The notes beneath the pieces are model-generated. The model ran no database searches and was not told the origin of the DNA. It was given only the letters and a program-made list of their open reading frames with translations. Made by a program: the position numbers and the translations under genes. A stretch of DNA of 27,436 bases, taken from the NCBI GenBank assembly GCA_902475855.1, contig CABSBF010000025.1, forward strand, positions 1 through 27,436, in the 5' to 3' direction. This stretch comes from an uncultured Eubacteriales bacterium (GTDB taxonomy: Bacteria > Bacillota > Clostridia > Oscillospirales > Oscillospiraceae). Below are positions 1-7,529 of this stretch, one piece after another (within the stretch, counting starts at the first letter, position 1; every line of letters begins with the position of its first letter).

Positions 1-45
1 TAAATAAAAATAAATAATAAAGAGTCACGGAAAGGAGGCTGCTTT

Positions 46-471
46 ATGATCTCAACCAAGGGACGCTATTCCATCCGCATCCTTCTCGATTTGGCGGAAC
101 ACCGCAGCGGCGGCTATATGCCGATGAAGGAGGTTGCCGCACGGCAGGAGATCTCTCTGAAATACATCGAAAAGCTCATGCCTGCCTTAAAGGGCGCCGG
201 CCTGATCGAAAGCAGCCACGGCATCGGCGGCGGCTACCGTCTCACGCGGGAACCGGAGCAGTATACGCTCTGGGAGATCCTGCGGCTCGCCGAGGGCGGC
301 CTTGCGCCGGTGTCCTGTTTGCAGGACAATGCGGCGGCGTGCAGCCGCGCGGCGGAGTGCCGGACACTCTCGGTCTGGGAAAACTATTACAGGCTGACGA
401 AGGACTATTTCTCCGGCATTACGCTGGCCGATCTGATGGCAAGCCCCACGGCAGACAACTATGTGATCTGA
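46..471 (+). CDS. Rrf2/IscR-family transcriptional regulator
   Basis: This 141-residue protein has the size and layout of Rrf2 regulators: an N-terminal winged helix (about residues 1-80, beginning MISTKGRYSIRIL, with the family phrase SLKYIEKLMPALK and the wing GIGGGYRL), followed by a dimerisation helix. Three cysteines, C91, C99 and C105, sit where IscR carries its Fe-S cluster ligands (IscR has C92, C98, C104), so cluster binding is plausible; cysteine-synthesis repressors of the CymR type belong to the same family. The start has a clear AAAGGAGG site upstream. It converges on cysK, whose promoter carries a 35-bp dyad, so control of cysteine or Fe-S supply is the natural inference. The family call is firm; the ligand and target are inferred. 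Confidence 0.9.
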   Translation: MISTKGRYSIRILLDLAEHRSGGYMPMKEVAARQEISLKYIEKLMPALKGAGLIESSHGIGGGYRLTREPEQYTLWEILRLAEGGLAPVSCLQDNAAACSRAAECRTLSVWENYYRLTKDYFSGITLADLMASPTADNYVI

Positions 472-475
472 AATT

Positions 476-499
476 GCGCCCCGGTGAAAGCCGGGGCGC
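476..499. terminator. Hairpin terminator between convergent rrf2-type gene and cysK
   Basis: A perfect 9-bp GC-rich stem (GCGCCCCGG / CCGGGGCGC) with a 6-base loop lies in the 35-bp gap between two convergent genes. It is followed by AGTTTGTCT on the plus strand and a short AT stretch on the minus strand. It probably serves both transcripts; the T tracts are weak. Confidence 0.7.
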
Positions 500-506
500 A
501 GTTTGT

Positions 507-1439
507 CTATTCTGCAAACAGCGGGGTGGAAAGATAGCGGTCACCGGTATCCGGCAGGAGCACGACGATGGTTTTGCCTTCACTTTCCGGGCGTTTGGCC
601 AGCTCAATGGCCGCCCAGACTGCCGCACCGGAGGAGATGCCGACCAGAACGCCCTCGCGTCTGCCAATCTCACGGCCGGTGGCGAAGGCTGCGTCATTTT
701 CCACGGCGATGATCTCGTCGTACACGCCGGTATCCAGCACCTCCGGCGCAAAGCCGGCACCTATACCCTGAATTTTGTGCGGACCGGCGATGCCGGTGGA
801 GAGGAAAGCGGAGCTCTTCGGCTCGACCGCAACGACCTTGATTTCCGGGTTTTTCGACTTCAGGTACCGCCCCACGCCGGTGACGGTACCGCCCGTTCCG
901 ACGCCGGCGACGAAGAAATCAATTCTGCCGTCCGTATCCTCCCAGATTTCCGGGCCGGTCGTTTCAAAATGCGCCTTTGGATTGGCGGGGTTGACAAACT
1001 GGCCGGGGACGAAGCTGCCCAGGATCTCTGCGGCCAGCTCGTTGGCCCTGGCAATCGCGCCCTTCATGCCTTTGCTGCCTTCGGTCAGAACCAACTCCGC
1101 GCCGTAGGCGCGCATGAGCTGGCGGCGCTCGACGGACATGGTCTCCGGCATGACAATGATCACGCGATAACCGCGCGCCGCCGCAACGGACGCAAGGCCG
1201 ATACCGGTATTACCGGAGGTCGGCTCAATGATGACGGAACCTTCCTTCAGAAGACCCTTCGCCTCGGCATCGTCTATCATCGCCTTTGCGATGCGGTCTT
1301 TGACGGAACCGGCGGGATTCAGATATTCCAGCTTGGCAAGCAGCCTTGCCTTCAGCCCGAGCGACTTTTCCAGACGGGTCAGCTCCAGCAGCGGTGTTTT
1401 GCCGATCAGTTGATCGGCGGAGGTATAGATATTTGACAT
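507..1439 (-). CDS. cysK: Cysteine synthase (O-acetylserine sulfhydrylase)
   Basis: This 310-residue PLP enzyme condenses O-acetyl-L-serine with sulfide to give L-cysteine. Visible family marks are the PLP lysine K47 in NPAGSVKDRI, the substrate loop TSGNTG near residue 74, the phosphate-binding GTGGTVTG, and GISSGAA near the C-terminus. The length matches CysK (about 310). The ATG is preceded by AAAGGAAA at good spacing. The gene stands alone in its transcription unit, driven by a near-consensus promoter about 130 bp upstream whose -10 box lies in a large dyad, implying tight repression. No serine acetyltransferase gene is adjacent. A cystathionine beta-synthase-type role cannot be fully excluded, but the core sequence is CysK-like. 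Confidence 0.95.
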   Translation of the reverse strand: MSNIYTSADQLIGKTPLLELTRLEKSLGLKARLLAKLEYLNPAGSVKDRIAKAMIDDAEAKGLLKEGSVIIEPTSGNTGIGLASVAAARGYRVIIVMPETMSVERRQLMRAYGAELVLTEGSKGMKGAIARANELAAEILGSFVPGQFVNPANPKAHFETTGPEIWEDTDGRIDFFVAGVGTGGTVTGVGRYLKSKNPEIKVVAVEPKSSAFLSTGIAGPHKIQGIGAGFAPEVLDTGVYDEIIAVENDAAFATGREIGRREGVLVGISSGAAVWAAIELAKRPESEGKTIVVLLPDTGDRYLSTPLFAE

Positions 1440-1535
1440 TTCGGTTTTCCTTTCTTTGATGTGATTTGACGGTGAACCGCAGAGTCAACATCGAAATACT
1501 GTACCGGCGCTCATAAGGATCCCTCATTCCTGCTC

Positions 1536-1570
1536 ATAATACTACCAACTTAGTATGTTAGTGGTATTAT
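1536..1570. promoter_or_regulatory. 35-bp imperfect palindrome overlapping the cysK -10 box (probable Rrf2 operator)
   Basis: The segment starts ATAATACTACCAAC and ends GTTAGTGGTATTAT; the arms match in 13 of 14 positions on each side of a short AT-rich centre around 1553. It covers most of the -10 element and the expected transcription start, the classic position for repression. Rrf2-family regulators (CymR, IscR) bind long AT-rich dyads of this kind, and one is encoded at 46-471. The pairing of regulator and site is inferred. Confidence 0.7.
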
Positions 1571-1594
1571 AGAGCGCCTTGCGCCGGATGTCAA
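1566..1594 (-). promoter_or_regulatory. Sigma-A-type promoter of cysK
   Basis: On the minus strand there is a perfect TTGACA (1589-1594), a 17-base spacer and a perfect TATAAT (1566-1571). Transcription should start near 1559, giving a leader of about 120 nt before cysK. Such a consensus promoter without a repressor would be very strong, consistent with the overlapping dyad being an operator. Confidence 0.85.
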
Positions 1595-1644
1595 GCACTG
1601 AAACGGTTTTTTCTCGAAAGTTCGTGAATTTTTATCCGCCGGAA

Positions 1645-1673
1645 TTGTATTTTTGCTGAAAAAATGCTACAAT
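1645..1673 (+). promoter_or_regulatory. Probable promoter of the proBAC operon
   Basis: TTGTAT (1645-1650) and TACAAT (1668-1673) are separated by 17 bases, and the expected start is about 20 nt before the proB ribosome binding site. The leader is short and I see no T-box or riboswitch in it, so control may be by ProB feedback alone. Confidence 0.55.
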
Positions 1674-1699
1674 ATGGTGCAAACAGGGGGAGTGTGAAA

Positions 1700-2473
1700 A
1701 TGAGAATCGTCATCAAGGTCGGAACCTCGACGCTGACGCATCCGACCGGGCGGATGAACATCCGCCGCGTCGAGCAGCTCTGCAAGGTGATCAGCGATCT
1801 GAAAAACGCAGGGCATGAGATCGTTCTGGTCTCCTCGGGCGCCATCGCCATGGGCGTCGGGAAGCTCGGCCTTTTGCAGCGGCCACAGGATATGCCCACC
1901 AAGCAGGCGGCAGCCGCCGTCGGCCAGTGTGAACTGATGGACACCTACGACCGGCTGTTTTCTGCCTACCACCATACCGTGGCGCAGATCCTGCTGACCG
2001 GCAGCGACATCAAGAACGAACAGCGCCGCGAGAACTTCCACAATACGCTCTTCCGTCTGCTGGAGCTGGGTGTTCTGCCGGTCATCAACGAGAATGACAC
2101 CATCGCCACTGAGGAGATCGTCATCGGAGACAACGATACGCTGGGCGCGGTCGTGGCGGTCAGCGCCGGCGCGGAGCTGCTCATTCTCCTGTCGGACATC
2201 GACGGCCTTTATACCGGCGACCCGCACACCGATCCGGACGCGGCGCTGATCACCGAAGTTCGCGAGCTCACGCCGGAGGTGCTTGCACTGGGCGGCGGAA
2301 GCGTATCCGGTCTCGGCACTGGCGGCATGGCGACAAAGCTCAATGCCGCAAAACTTGTAACCGAGGCGGGTTGCGATATGGTCATTGCCAACGGCGACCG
2401 GCCGGAAAACCTCTACGCGATCGTGGAGGGCCGCCGCGTCGGCACACGTTTTCTGGGGAGGAAACCGACATGA
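1700..2473 (+). CDS. proB: Glutamate 5-kinase, short form without PUA domain
   Basis: ProB phosphorylates L-glutamate to gamma-glutamyl phosphate, the first step of proline synthesis. The 257-residue protein is one amino-acid-kinase domain: IVIKVGTSTLT at the start, LVSSGAIAMG near residue 50, NENDTIA near residue 135, and GTGGMATKL near residue 215. The E. coli enzyme has about 367 residues because of a C-terminal PUA domain, which is absent here because the gene ends right after the kinase fold. The start chosen (ATG 1700) follows a GGGGGAG site and gives the normal N-terminus; an upstream in-frame ATG at 1664 would add 12 unconserved residues and lies within the promoter. The stop overlaps the proA start (ATGA), indicating translational coupling. 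Confidence 0.95.
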   Translation: MRIVIKVGTSTLTHPTGRMNIRRVEQLCKVISDLKNAGHEIVLVSSGAIAMGVGKLGLLQRPQDMPTKQAAAAVGQCELMDTYDRLFSAYHHTVAQILLTGSDIKNEQRRENFHNTLFRLLELGVLPVINENDTIATEEIVIGDNDTLGAVVAVSAGAELLILLSDIDGLYTGDPHTDPDAALITEVRELTPEVLALGGGSVSGLGTGGMATKLNAAKLVTEAGCDMVIANGDRPENLYAIVEGRRVGTRFLGRKPT

Positions 2474-3726
2474 CGACACAGGAACTGATGCAGTCGGCCA
2501 AAGCCGCCGCGCCCTTGCTTGCCGCTGCGGACAGCGCACAGAAAAATACGGCACTGCTCACCATGGCGGAAACGCTCTGGCGGCATGCGCCGGAGATCCT
2601 TGCGGCGAATGCAGAGGATATGGCAGCCGCCAGAGGAAAAATCAGCGACGTGATGCTTGATCGTCTGCTTCTGACCAAGCCGCGCGTTGCGGCCATGGCT
2701 GACGGCCTGCGCGCCGTGGCCGCCCTGCCCGACCCCGTGGGTGAAGTTCTCTCCCGCGAGGAACGGCCGAATGGCCTTCTGATCGAAAAAACGGCGGTGC
2801 CGCTGGGGGTGATCGCCATTATCTACGAGAGCCGCCCGAACGTTACCTCGGATGCGGCAGCGCTGTGCATTAAAAGCGGTAACGCCTGCATCCTGCGTTG
2901 CGGCAAGGAAGCATGGCATTCTGCTGCCGCCGTCACAAAGGCACTGCGCGAAGGACTGAGGCAGGCCGGCCTGCCGGAATCGCTGGTCTGCCTGGTCGAG
3001 GACACCTCGCGCCAGAGCGCCGTGGAGCTGATGCACGGCGTCGGCCTCATCGACCTTTTGATTCCCCGCGGCGGCGCAGGTCTCATCCGCGCCTGCACCG
3101 AGCAGGCGAAGGTTCCCTGCATCCAGACAGGGACCGGTATCTGTCATATCTATGTTGACCGCGCGGCCGACCCCTATATGGCCCTGTCTGTCATCGAGAA
3201 CGCCAAGACCAGCCGTCCATCGGTCTGCAACGCAGAGGAGGTCTGCCTTGTACACAGGGACATTGCGGGCGCTTTTCTGCCTGCGCTGAAGCACGCGCTG
3301 ACGGATGCGCGCATTGCAGCGGGCAAGCCCCCTGTGGAGCTGCGCACCGACGAGGAGGCGTATCGCATCATCGGCGGCACCCCTGCCGGGCCGCAGGATT
3401 TTGACACGGAATTTCTGGATTATATTCTGGCGGTCAAGATTGTCGGCAGCGTGCAGGAGGCAATCGCTCACATTGCGGCGCATTCTACCGGCCACAGCGA
3501 GGCCATTCTCACATCGGACAAGGCCGCGTCGGATGCTTTCGTGCGCGGCGTGGACAGCGCGGCGGTCTATGTCAACGCCTCTACCCGCTTCACGGACGGC
3601 GGTGAATTTGGCCTCGGCTGTGAGATGGGGATTTCCACACAGAAACTGCACGCCCGCGGCCCGATGGGGCTGCGCGAGCTGACCACTTACAAATATATCA
3701 TTCGCGGAAACGGGCAGACCCGTTGA
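2470..3726 (+). CDS. proA: Glutamate-5-semialdehyde dehydrogenase (gamma-glutamyl phosphate reductase)
   Basis: ProA reduces gamma-glutamyl phosphate with NADPH to glutamate-5-semialdehyde, which cyclises to pyrroline-5-carboxylate. At 418 residues it has the usual family length. Recognisable parts are the nucleotide-binding region PLGVIAIIYESRPNVTSDAA, the RGGAGLI loop, the catalytic cysteine in SRPSVCNAEE (about residue 250), and the C-terminal FTDGGEFGLGCEMGIST. The ATG at 2470 overlaps the proB stop by 4 bases and is preceded by GGGGAGG; longer versions would run back into proB in another frame. It is the middle gene of proBAC, with 13 bases before proC. Confidence 0.96.
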   Translation: MTTQELMQSAKAAAPLLAAADSAQKNTALLTMAETLWRHAPEILAANAEDMAAARGKISDVMLDRLLLTKPRVAAMADGLRAVAALPDPVGEVLSREERPNGLLIEKTAVPLGVIAIIYESRPNVTSDAAALCIKSGNACILRCGKEAWHSAAAVTKALREGLRQAGLPESLVCLVEDTSRQSAVELMHGVGLIDLLIPRGGAGLIRACTEQAKVPCIQTGTGICHIYVDRAADPYMALSVIENAKTSRPSVCNAEEVCLVHRDIAGAFLPALKHALTDARIAAGKPPVELRTDEEAYRIIGGTPAGPQDFDTEFLDYILAVKIVGSVQEAIAHIAAHSTGHSEAILTSDKAASDAFVRGVDSAAVYVNASTRFTDGGEFGLGCEMGISTQKLHARGPMGLRELTTYKYIIRGNGQTR

Positions 3727-3739
3727 GGAGGAGCAGAAA

Positions 3740-4537
3740 ATGATCGCTTTTATCGGCGTAGGCAATATGGGCGGCACGATGGCGCGCGCCGCGGTCAAAG
3801 GTGTCGGAGCGGAGCAGGTCGTCGTTACCAGCCGTACACAGGAAAAGGCGCAGCGCTTCGCCGCATCCTGCGGCTGCAAGGCTGCGGAAAACCCGGAGGC
3901 CGCACGGTGTGCCCGGTATCTTTTCCTCGGCGTCAAGCCGCAGGTGATGCGGAGTGTCCTGACGCAGATCGCGCCGGTTTTGAAGGAACGCAGCGACCGC
4001 TTCGTGCTGGCCAGTATGGCGGCCGGGCTTTCCATGGCGCAAATCGCGGAATTCGCGGGCGGCGATTATCCTGTCATCCGCATCATGCCGAACACCCCGT
4101 CGGCGATCGGCGAAGGCATGATCCCGTACTGCGCAAACGGCGCGGTTACGCCGGAGGAGATCGAGGAATTCTGCCGCATTCTGCACTGCGCGGGACGGCT
4201 CGATCCTCTGCCGGAGCAGCTCGTTGATGTGGCTGGCGCACTTTCCGGCTGCGGCCCGGCCTTTGTGTATGTTTTCCTGGAATCGCTGGCGGATGCGGCG
4301 GTGGCCTGCGGCCTGCCCCGCGCCAAAGCGATGCAGTACGCTGCGCAGACGGTTCTCGGCGCGGGGAAAATGGTGCTGAAAACCGGCGAGCATCCGGCAG
4401 CGCTCAAGGATGCGGTATGCAGCCCGGCGGGCAGCACCATTGCAGGCGTTCACGCACTGGAGACGGGCGGCTTCCGCGCCGCTGCGGAGGACGCCGTCCT
4501 CTCGGCTTACCGCCGGTCGCTGGAACTGGGAAAATAA
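3740..4537 (+). CDS. proC: Pyrroline-5-carboxylate reductase
   Basis: ProC performs the last proline step, NAD(P)H reduction of pyrroline-5-carboxylate. The 265-residue protein starts with the Rossmann motif FIGVGNMGGTMA, has VKPQVM near residue 73, the segment VIRIMPNTPSAIGEG near residue 112, and the C-terminal family signature around SPAGSTIAGVHALE. Length and order of motifs are standard. The ribosome binding site GAGGAGG lies 8 bases before the ATG, and the gene follows proA by 13 bases, so the three genes form one operon. A strong terminator follows. Confidence 0.96.
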   Translation: MIAFIGVGNMGGTMARAAVKGVGAEQVVVTSRTQEKAQRFAASCGCKAAENPEAARCARYLFLGVKPQVMRSVLTQIAPVLKERSDRFVLASMAAGLSMAQIAEFAGGDYPVIRIMPNTPSAIGEGMIPYCANGAVTPEEIEEFCRILHCAGRLDPLPEQLVDVAGALSGCGPAFVYVFLESLADAAVACGLPRAKAMQYAAQTVLGAGKMVLKTGEHPAALKDAVCSPAGSTIAGVHALETGGFRAAAEDAVLSAYRRSLELGK

Positions 4538-4552
4538 GGCAGAATAAATCAA

Positions 4553-4587
4553 GGCGGCTCACAAGTGTGAGCCGCCTCAGCTTTTTT
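4553..4587 (+). terminator. Rho-independent terminator of proBAC
   Basis: A GC-rich perfect stem (GGCGGCTCACA / TGTGAGCCGCC, effective stem about 10 bp) is followed by TCAGC and six T. It lies in the 53-bp gap between convergent proC and the minus-strand ATPase gene. The minus-strand side has a looser T-rich tail, so it may also stop the opposing transcript. Confidence 0.88.
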
Positions 4588-4590
4588 AGA

Positions 4591-5376
4591 TTAAATCAGA
4601 AGCATCCGGTCGTTGTCCAGTGCGCGGCCGGAAATCTCCTTGAAGCGCAGCAGCAGATCGTCCACTGCCAGCTTTTCGCGCTCGGCGCCGGAAACATCCA
4701 TGACGATCCTTCCGGCGTGCATCATGAGCGTGCGGTTGCCGAGCTGTAGAGCCGAGCTCATGTTATGCGTGATCATCAGGCAGGTCAGCCGGTTTTCGCG
4801 GACGATGTCCTGCGTCAGCGCCAGCACCTTTTCCGCCGTGGCGGGATCGAGCGCCGCCGTGTGCTCGTCCAGCAGCAGCAGCTTGGGCGGATGGAAGGTC
4901 GCCATCATCAGGGTCAGCGCTTGCCGCTGGCCGCCGGAGAGCAGTCCGACGGGCTGGCGCATTCTGTCCTCCAGCCCCATGCCAAGAAGTGCGACGCGGT
5001 CGCGGAAGCGCTGCTTTTCCGCACGGGAAACAGGACGCAGCCAGCCGCCCACTCCGGCGGCAAGCGCCAGATTTTCTTCTATGGTCATGCCCGGTGCGCT
5101 GCCGCGCATGGGATCCTGAAAGAGCCGCCCAATGCGCTTGGCGCGCTTGTGCTCGGGCATCAGGGTGATATCCTCACCGTCCAGCAGGATGTCGCCGGAA
5201 TCGGTGATGAAGCTGCCCGCGATGGCGTTGAACAGCGTAGACTTGCCAGCGCCGTTCGCACCGATGACGGTGATGAAATCCCCCGGCAGGGCGTGCAGGG
5301 ACAGGTCATCCAGCGCCTTTTTCTCATCAGTGGTGCCTGGACTGAAAATCTTGGTGATATGGCGCAGTTCCAGCAT
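4591..5376 (-). CDS. trpZ: ABC importer ATP-binding protein, predicted tryptophan transporter
   Basis: This 261-residue cytoplasmic ATPase energises the importer encoded upstream. It carries Walker A GANGAGKST near residue 38, the ABC signature LLSGGQRQALTLMMA near 143, Walker B LLLLDEHTAALDPAT near 163, and the switch histidine in CLMITHN near 200. The DEHTAALD variant of Walker B and the NALD-type tail (RALDNDRMLLI) are typical of the ATPase paired with COG4120/COG2984-type transporters. Its ATG shares one base with the permease stop (TAATG), and an AAGGAGG site precedes it. Tryptophan specificity is inferred from the T-box at 7480-7764, not from this protein. Confidence 0.9.
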   Translation of the reverse strand: MLELRHITKIFSPGTTDEKKALDDLSLHALPGDFITVIGANGAGKSTLFNAIAGSFITDSGDILLDGEDITLMPEHKRAKRIGRLFQDPMRGSAPGMTIEENLALAAGVGGWLRPVSRAEKQRFRDRVALLGMGLEDRMRQPVGLLSGGQRQALTLMMATFHPPKLLLLDEHTAALDPATAEKVLALTQDIVRENRLTCLMITHNMSSALQLGNRTLMMHAGRIVMDVSGAEREKLAVDDLLLRFKEISGRALDNDRMLLI

Positions 5377-6302
5377 TATGCGCGCCTCCTTCCGTGCTGC
5401 ATCCGCCGCTTGAAGAGGGGATACTGCCGTTTAAGATAGGGGATGGAGATCGTCAGAACGACGACCACGGAGGAAACCAGCTTGAGCATGAACGCGGGCA
5501 TATCAAAGCGCAGCGCAACGGTGTAGACCAGCCGGAACACAAAGGCGCCGAGGATCATGCCGAAGATGCGCAGCGGCAGGCGGCTCCTGCCCAGAAATAC
5601 GCCGCCGATGAGAAGAGAGGCCAGCGCAATCGTGACCATGCCGGTGCCGATGTCGATGTTGACGGCCTTCTGGTACTGCGCGAGCAGGCAGCCGGAGAGT
5701 GCCGTCAGGGAGCCGGATACACACAGGCCGATCACGGTCGTCATCACGGGATTGATGGAGGAGGAGCGCACCATGTCGGCATTGTCGCCGGTTGCACGGA
5801 TGGCAAGACCCAGCCGTGTTTTGAGAAACAGCCCCAGCAGCACGGCGACCGCCGCAGCAGCAAGGGCGGCTACGATCAGGCGGGACTGGCCCTGAAGAGC
5901 CGTTCCCTCCAGCAGACCGCGCATTTTGGTAAACACCGTCGCCGTCTTGTTCATATTCAGAACAGAGGAGCCGCCCATGACCGCAATGTTGACGGAATAG
6001 AGCGCCGTGTTGACGATGATACCGGAAAGCAGACTGTTGACGCCCATTTTTGTTTGCAGCAGGGCCGTGCAGAAGCCGGACAGCACACCGGCAGCCATCG
6101 CCGCCGGAAGCGCCAGATAGGGATGCCCGGCAATTGCCACGACAGCGCCCACGGTTGCGCCGAGGGTGAAGCAGCCGTCCGTGGACAGGTCGCAGACGTT
6201 CAGCATGGAATAGCTCAAAAAGAGCGCCAGCACCGTCACAGAGCAGATGAGTCCCAGCTCCAGCGCGGCCTGTAAAAGCGTCAGGATGGTGGCAAACGAC
6301 AT
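5376..6302 (-). CDS. trpY: ABC importer permease, predicted tryptophan transporter
   Basis: This 308-residue integral membrane protein has about eight hydrophobic segments across its length and resembles the COG4120 permeases, distant relatives of the branched-chain amino acid permeases LivH/LivM. Conserved-looking parts are LNVCDLSTDGCFTLGA near residue 35, GVNSLLSGIIVNT near 98, and LAIRATGDNADMVRSSSIN near 165, the probable coupling loop to the ATPase. The start has AAAGGAG 7-8 bases upstream. It lies 25 bases after the substrate-binding protein gene and overlaps the ATPase gene by one base, so the three are one operon behind the T-box. Confidence 0.9.
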   Translation of the reverse strand: MSFATILTLLQAALELGLICSVTVLALFLSYSMLNVCDLSTDGCFTLGATVGAVVAIAGHPYLALPAAMAAGVLSGFCTALLQTKMGVNSLLSGIIVNTALYSVNIAVMGGSSVLNMNKTATVFTKMRGLLEGTALQGQSRLIVAALAAAAVAVLLGLFLKTRLGLAIRATGDNADMVRSSSINPVMTTVIGLCVSGSLTALSGCLLAQYQKAVNIDIGTGMVTIALASLLIGGVFLGRSRLPLRIFGMILGAFVFRLVYTVALRFDMPAFMLKLVSSVVVVLTISIPYLKRQYPLFKRRMQHGRRRA

Positions 6303-6327
6303 TTCCGTCGCTCCTTTCTTGGTGTTT

Positions 6328-7365
6328 TTACTTCACGTCGTCAAAATACTCCGCCGTCACGATGCGCTGGATTGCTGTGCAGTATGGCTCAAAGGCCTCC
6401 TGAAGAGCGTCGAAGTCGTAGCCGAGCTTTGCGCAGATCTCCTCGTTGATCGTCGCCGTGCCGTTGTCAAAGGTGCGCACGGGCAGCTCTGCGGGCTTCT
6501 TGCCGTCGAGCAGGATTTCTGCGATCATGTTGGCCGTTTCCTTGCCCAGGTTGATATAATCCACGCCGTAGCCGAGGAAGGCACCGTTGAGTGCGAAGGA
6601 GTCCGCGCCGGTGTAGTGCGGGATGCCGGCATTCGCCAGTGTTTCGTAGATGCTCAGCTCGGATTTCATGACGGTGTTGTCCGTCGGGGTGAATATGGCG
6701 TCCACGCCCTCGGCAACCAGCGCCTGCGCAGCCAGCGCGATCTCGTCAACGGTCGTACCGGTGCGCTCTACATAGCTCACGTTGCGGGCGTCGAGGAAAT
6801 CCTTGGCGTGTGCGATGGGGGCGGCGGAGGAGTCCTGGCCGATGTCATAGAGCAGGCCGATCTTCTTTGCGTCCGGATTCTGCGCAAAGATCAGGTTCAT
6901 GATCGCGTCGGTGTTGAGATAATCGGAGGTGCCGGTCAGGTTGCTGCCCGGCTGCTCCAGCGATTCGACCAGCCCGACGGAAACGGGGTCGGAAACCGCG
7001 GCAAAGACGACGGGCGTTTCGCTGTCCTCGGTGGCCGCCTGCATCGCAATGGCGACAGGCGTCGCGACCGCGACGAGGAGATCCGCGCCGTCGGTCTGGA
7101 AGTTGGTGATGATCTGCGACATCAGGCCGGCGTCGGCGTTGCAGTTGTCGTAGAGAATCTTGAAGGCAACACCCTTCTCCTCACCGATAGCAGTCAGTTG
7201 TGCGCGGATGTTTTCAACGATCTGATTGAGCGAGGCATCGTCCACATAGTTGCAGATGCCGACGGTATAGGTCTTGCCGTCGCCCGATGCGGGCTTGCTG
7301 CCGCAGGCGGCAAACAGCGTGAGGGTAAGAATTACGGTAAGCGCAAGCACAATGATTTTTTTCAT
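6328..7365 (-). CDS. trpX: Substrate-binding lipoprotein, predicted tryptophan transporter
   Basis: The 345-residue product starts with a lipoprotein signal peptide: KK, a hydrophobic stretch IIVLALTVILTLT, and the lipobox LFAAC, so the mature protein would be anchored outside the membrane. The rest matches the ABC_sub_bind type (PF04392/COG2984): YTVGICNYVDD at the mature start, DLLVAVATPVAIAMQ, and VVFAAVSDPVSVGLV. I chose ATG 7365, preceded by GGAAAGG; a TTG at 7386 would place seven extra residues before the basic signal-peptide start. Expression is governed by the Trp T-box in the leader, which makes tryptophan the predicted ligand. A tyrosine or other aromatic ligand is possible in this family. 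Confidence 0.88.
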   Translation of the reverse strand: MKKIIVLALTVILTLTLFAACGSKPASGDGKTYTVGICNYVDDASLNQIVENIRAQLTAIGEEKGVAFKILYDNCNADAGLMSQIITNFQTDGADLLVAVATPVAIAMQAATEDSETPVVFAAVSDPVSVGLVESLEQPGSNLTGTSDYLNTDAIMNLIFAQNPDAKKIGLLYDIGQDSSAAPIAHAKDFLDARNVSYVERTGTTVDEIALAAQALVAEGVDAIFTPTDNTVMKSELSIYETLANAGIPHYTGADSFALNGAFLGYGVDYINLGKETANMIAEILLDGKKPAELPVRTFDNGTATINEEICAKLGYDFDALQEAFEPYCTAIQRIVTAEYFDDVK

Positions 7366-7425
7366 GGAATGTTCCAGCCTTTCCAAAATATTATGTCAGA
7401 AATCAGAATCAAAGAAGAAAAAAAG

Positions 7426-7464
7426 TTATTCGGCGCGGGTGCGCCAGCGCTTTGTTTTCAGCAT
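7426..7464 (-). CDS. Candidate 12-codon ORF with a Trp codon between T-box terminator and trpX
   Basis: ATG at 7464 follows a perfect AGGAGG 8-9 bases upstream and opens a 12-codon frame with product MLKTKRWRTRAE, ending TAA at 7426. It contains one TGG codon amid basic residues. The frame ends with a small hairpin GGCGC-ACCC-GCGCC (7432-7445), then seven T starting 7 bases later. The ribosome site is as strong as any real gene nearby, so translation is plausible. It might be a small regulatory leader peptide or a translational primer; it could also be fortuitous. No homologue is known to me. Confidence 0.4.
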   Translation of the reverse strand: MLKTKRWRTRAE

Positions 7465-7479
7465 ATCAACGCCCTCCTG

Positions 7480-7529
7480 AAAAAACAAAAACTCCTGTCC
7501 CTGCAATACAAGCATTGCTGGGACAGGAG
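7480..7529 (-). terminator. T-box-controlled intrinsic terminator
   Basis: On the minus strand CTCCTGTCCC (7529-7520) pairs with GGGACAGGAG (7501-7492), extended by an inner GCAAT/ATTGC stem, and is followed by TTTTTGTTTTTT (7491-7480). It lies directly after the antiterminator sequence and would form when tRNA-Trp is charged. Confidence 0.93.

Noticed and set aside
1225..1527. Small frame in the cysK leader starting MRDPYERRYSISM
   Set aside because: Its possible ribosome site is too close to the ATG, and the frame runs into cysK in another phase; a leader peptide is possible but not supported.
2413..4035. 540-residue open frame on the minus strand across proA and proC
   Set aside because: It is antisense to two clear proline genes, low in recognisable motifs and explained by GC-rich third positions.
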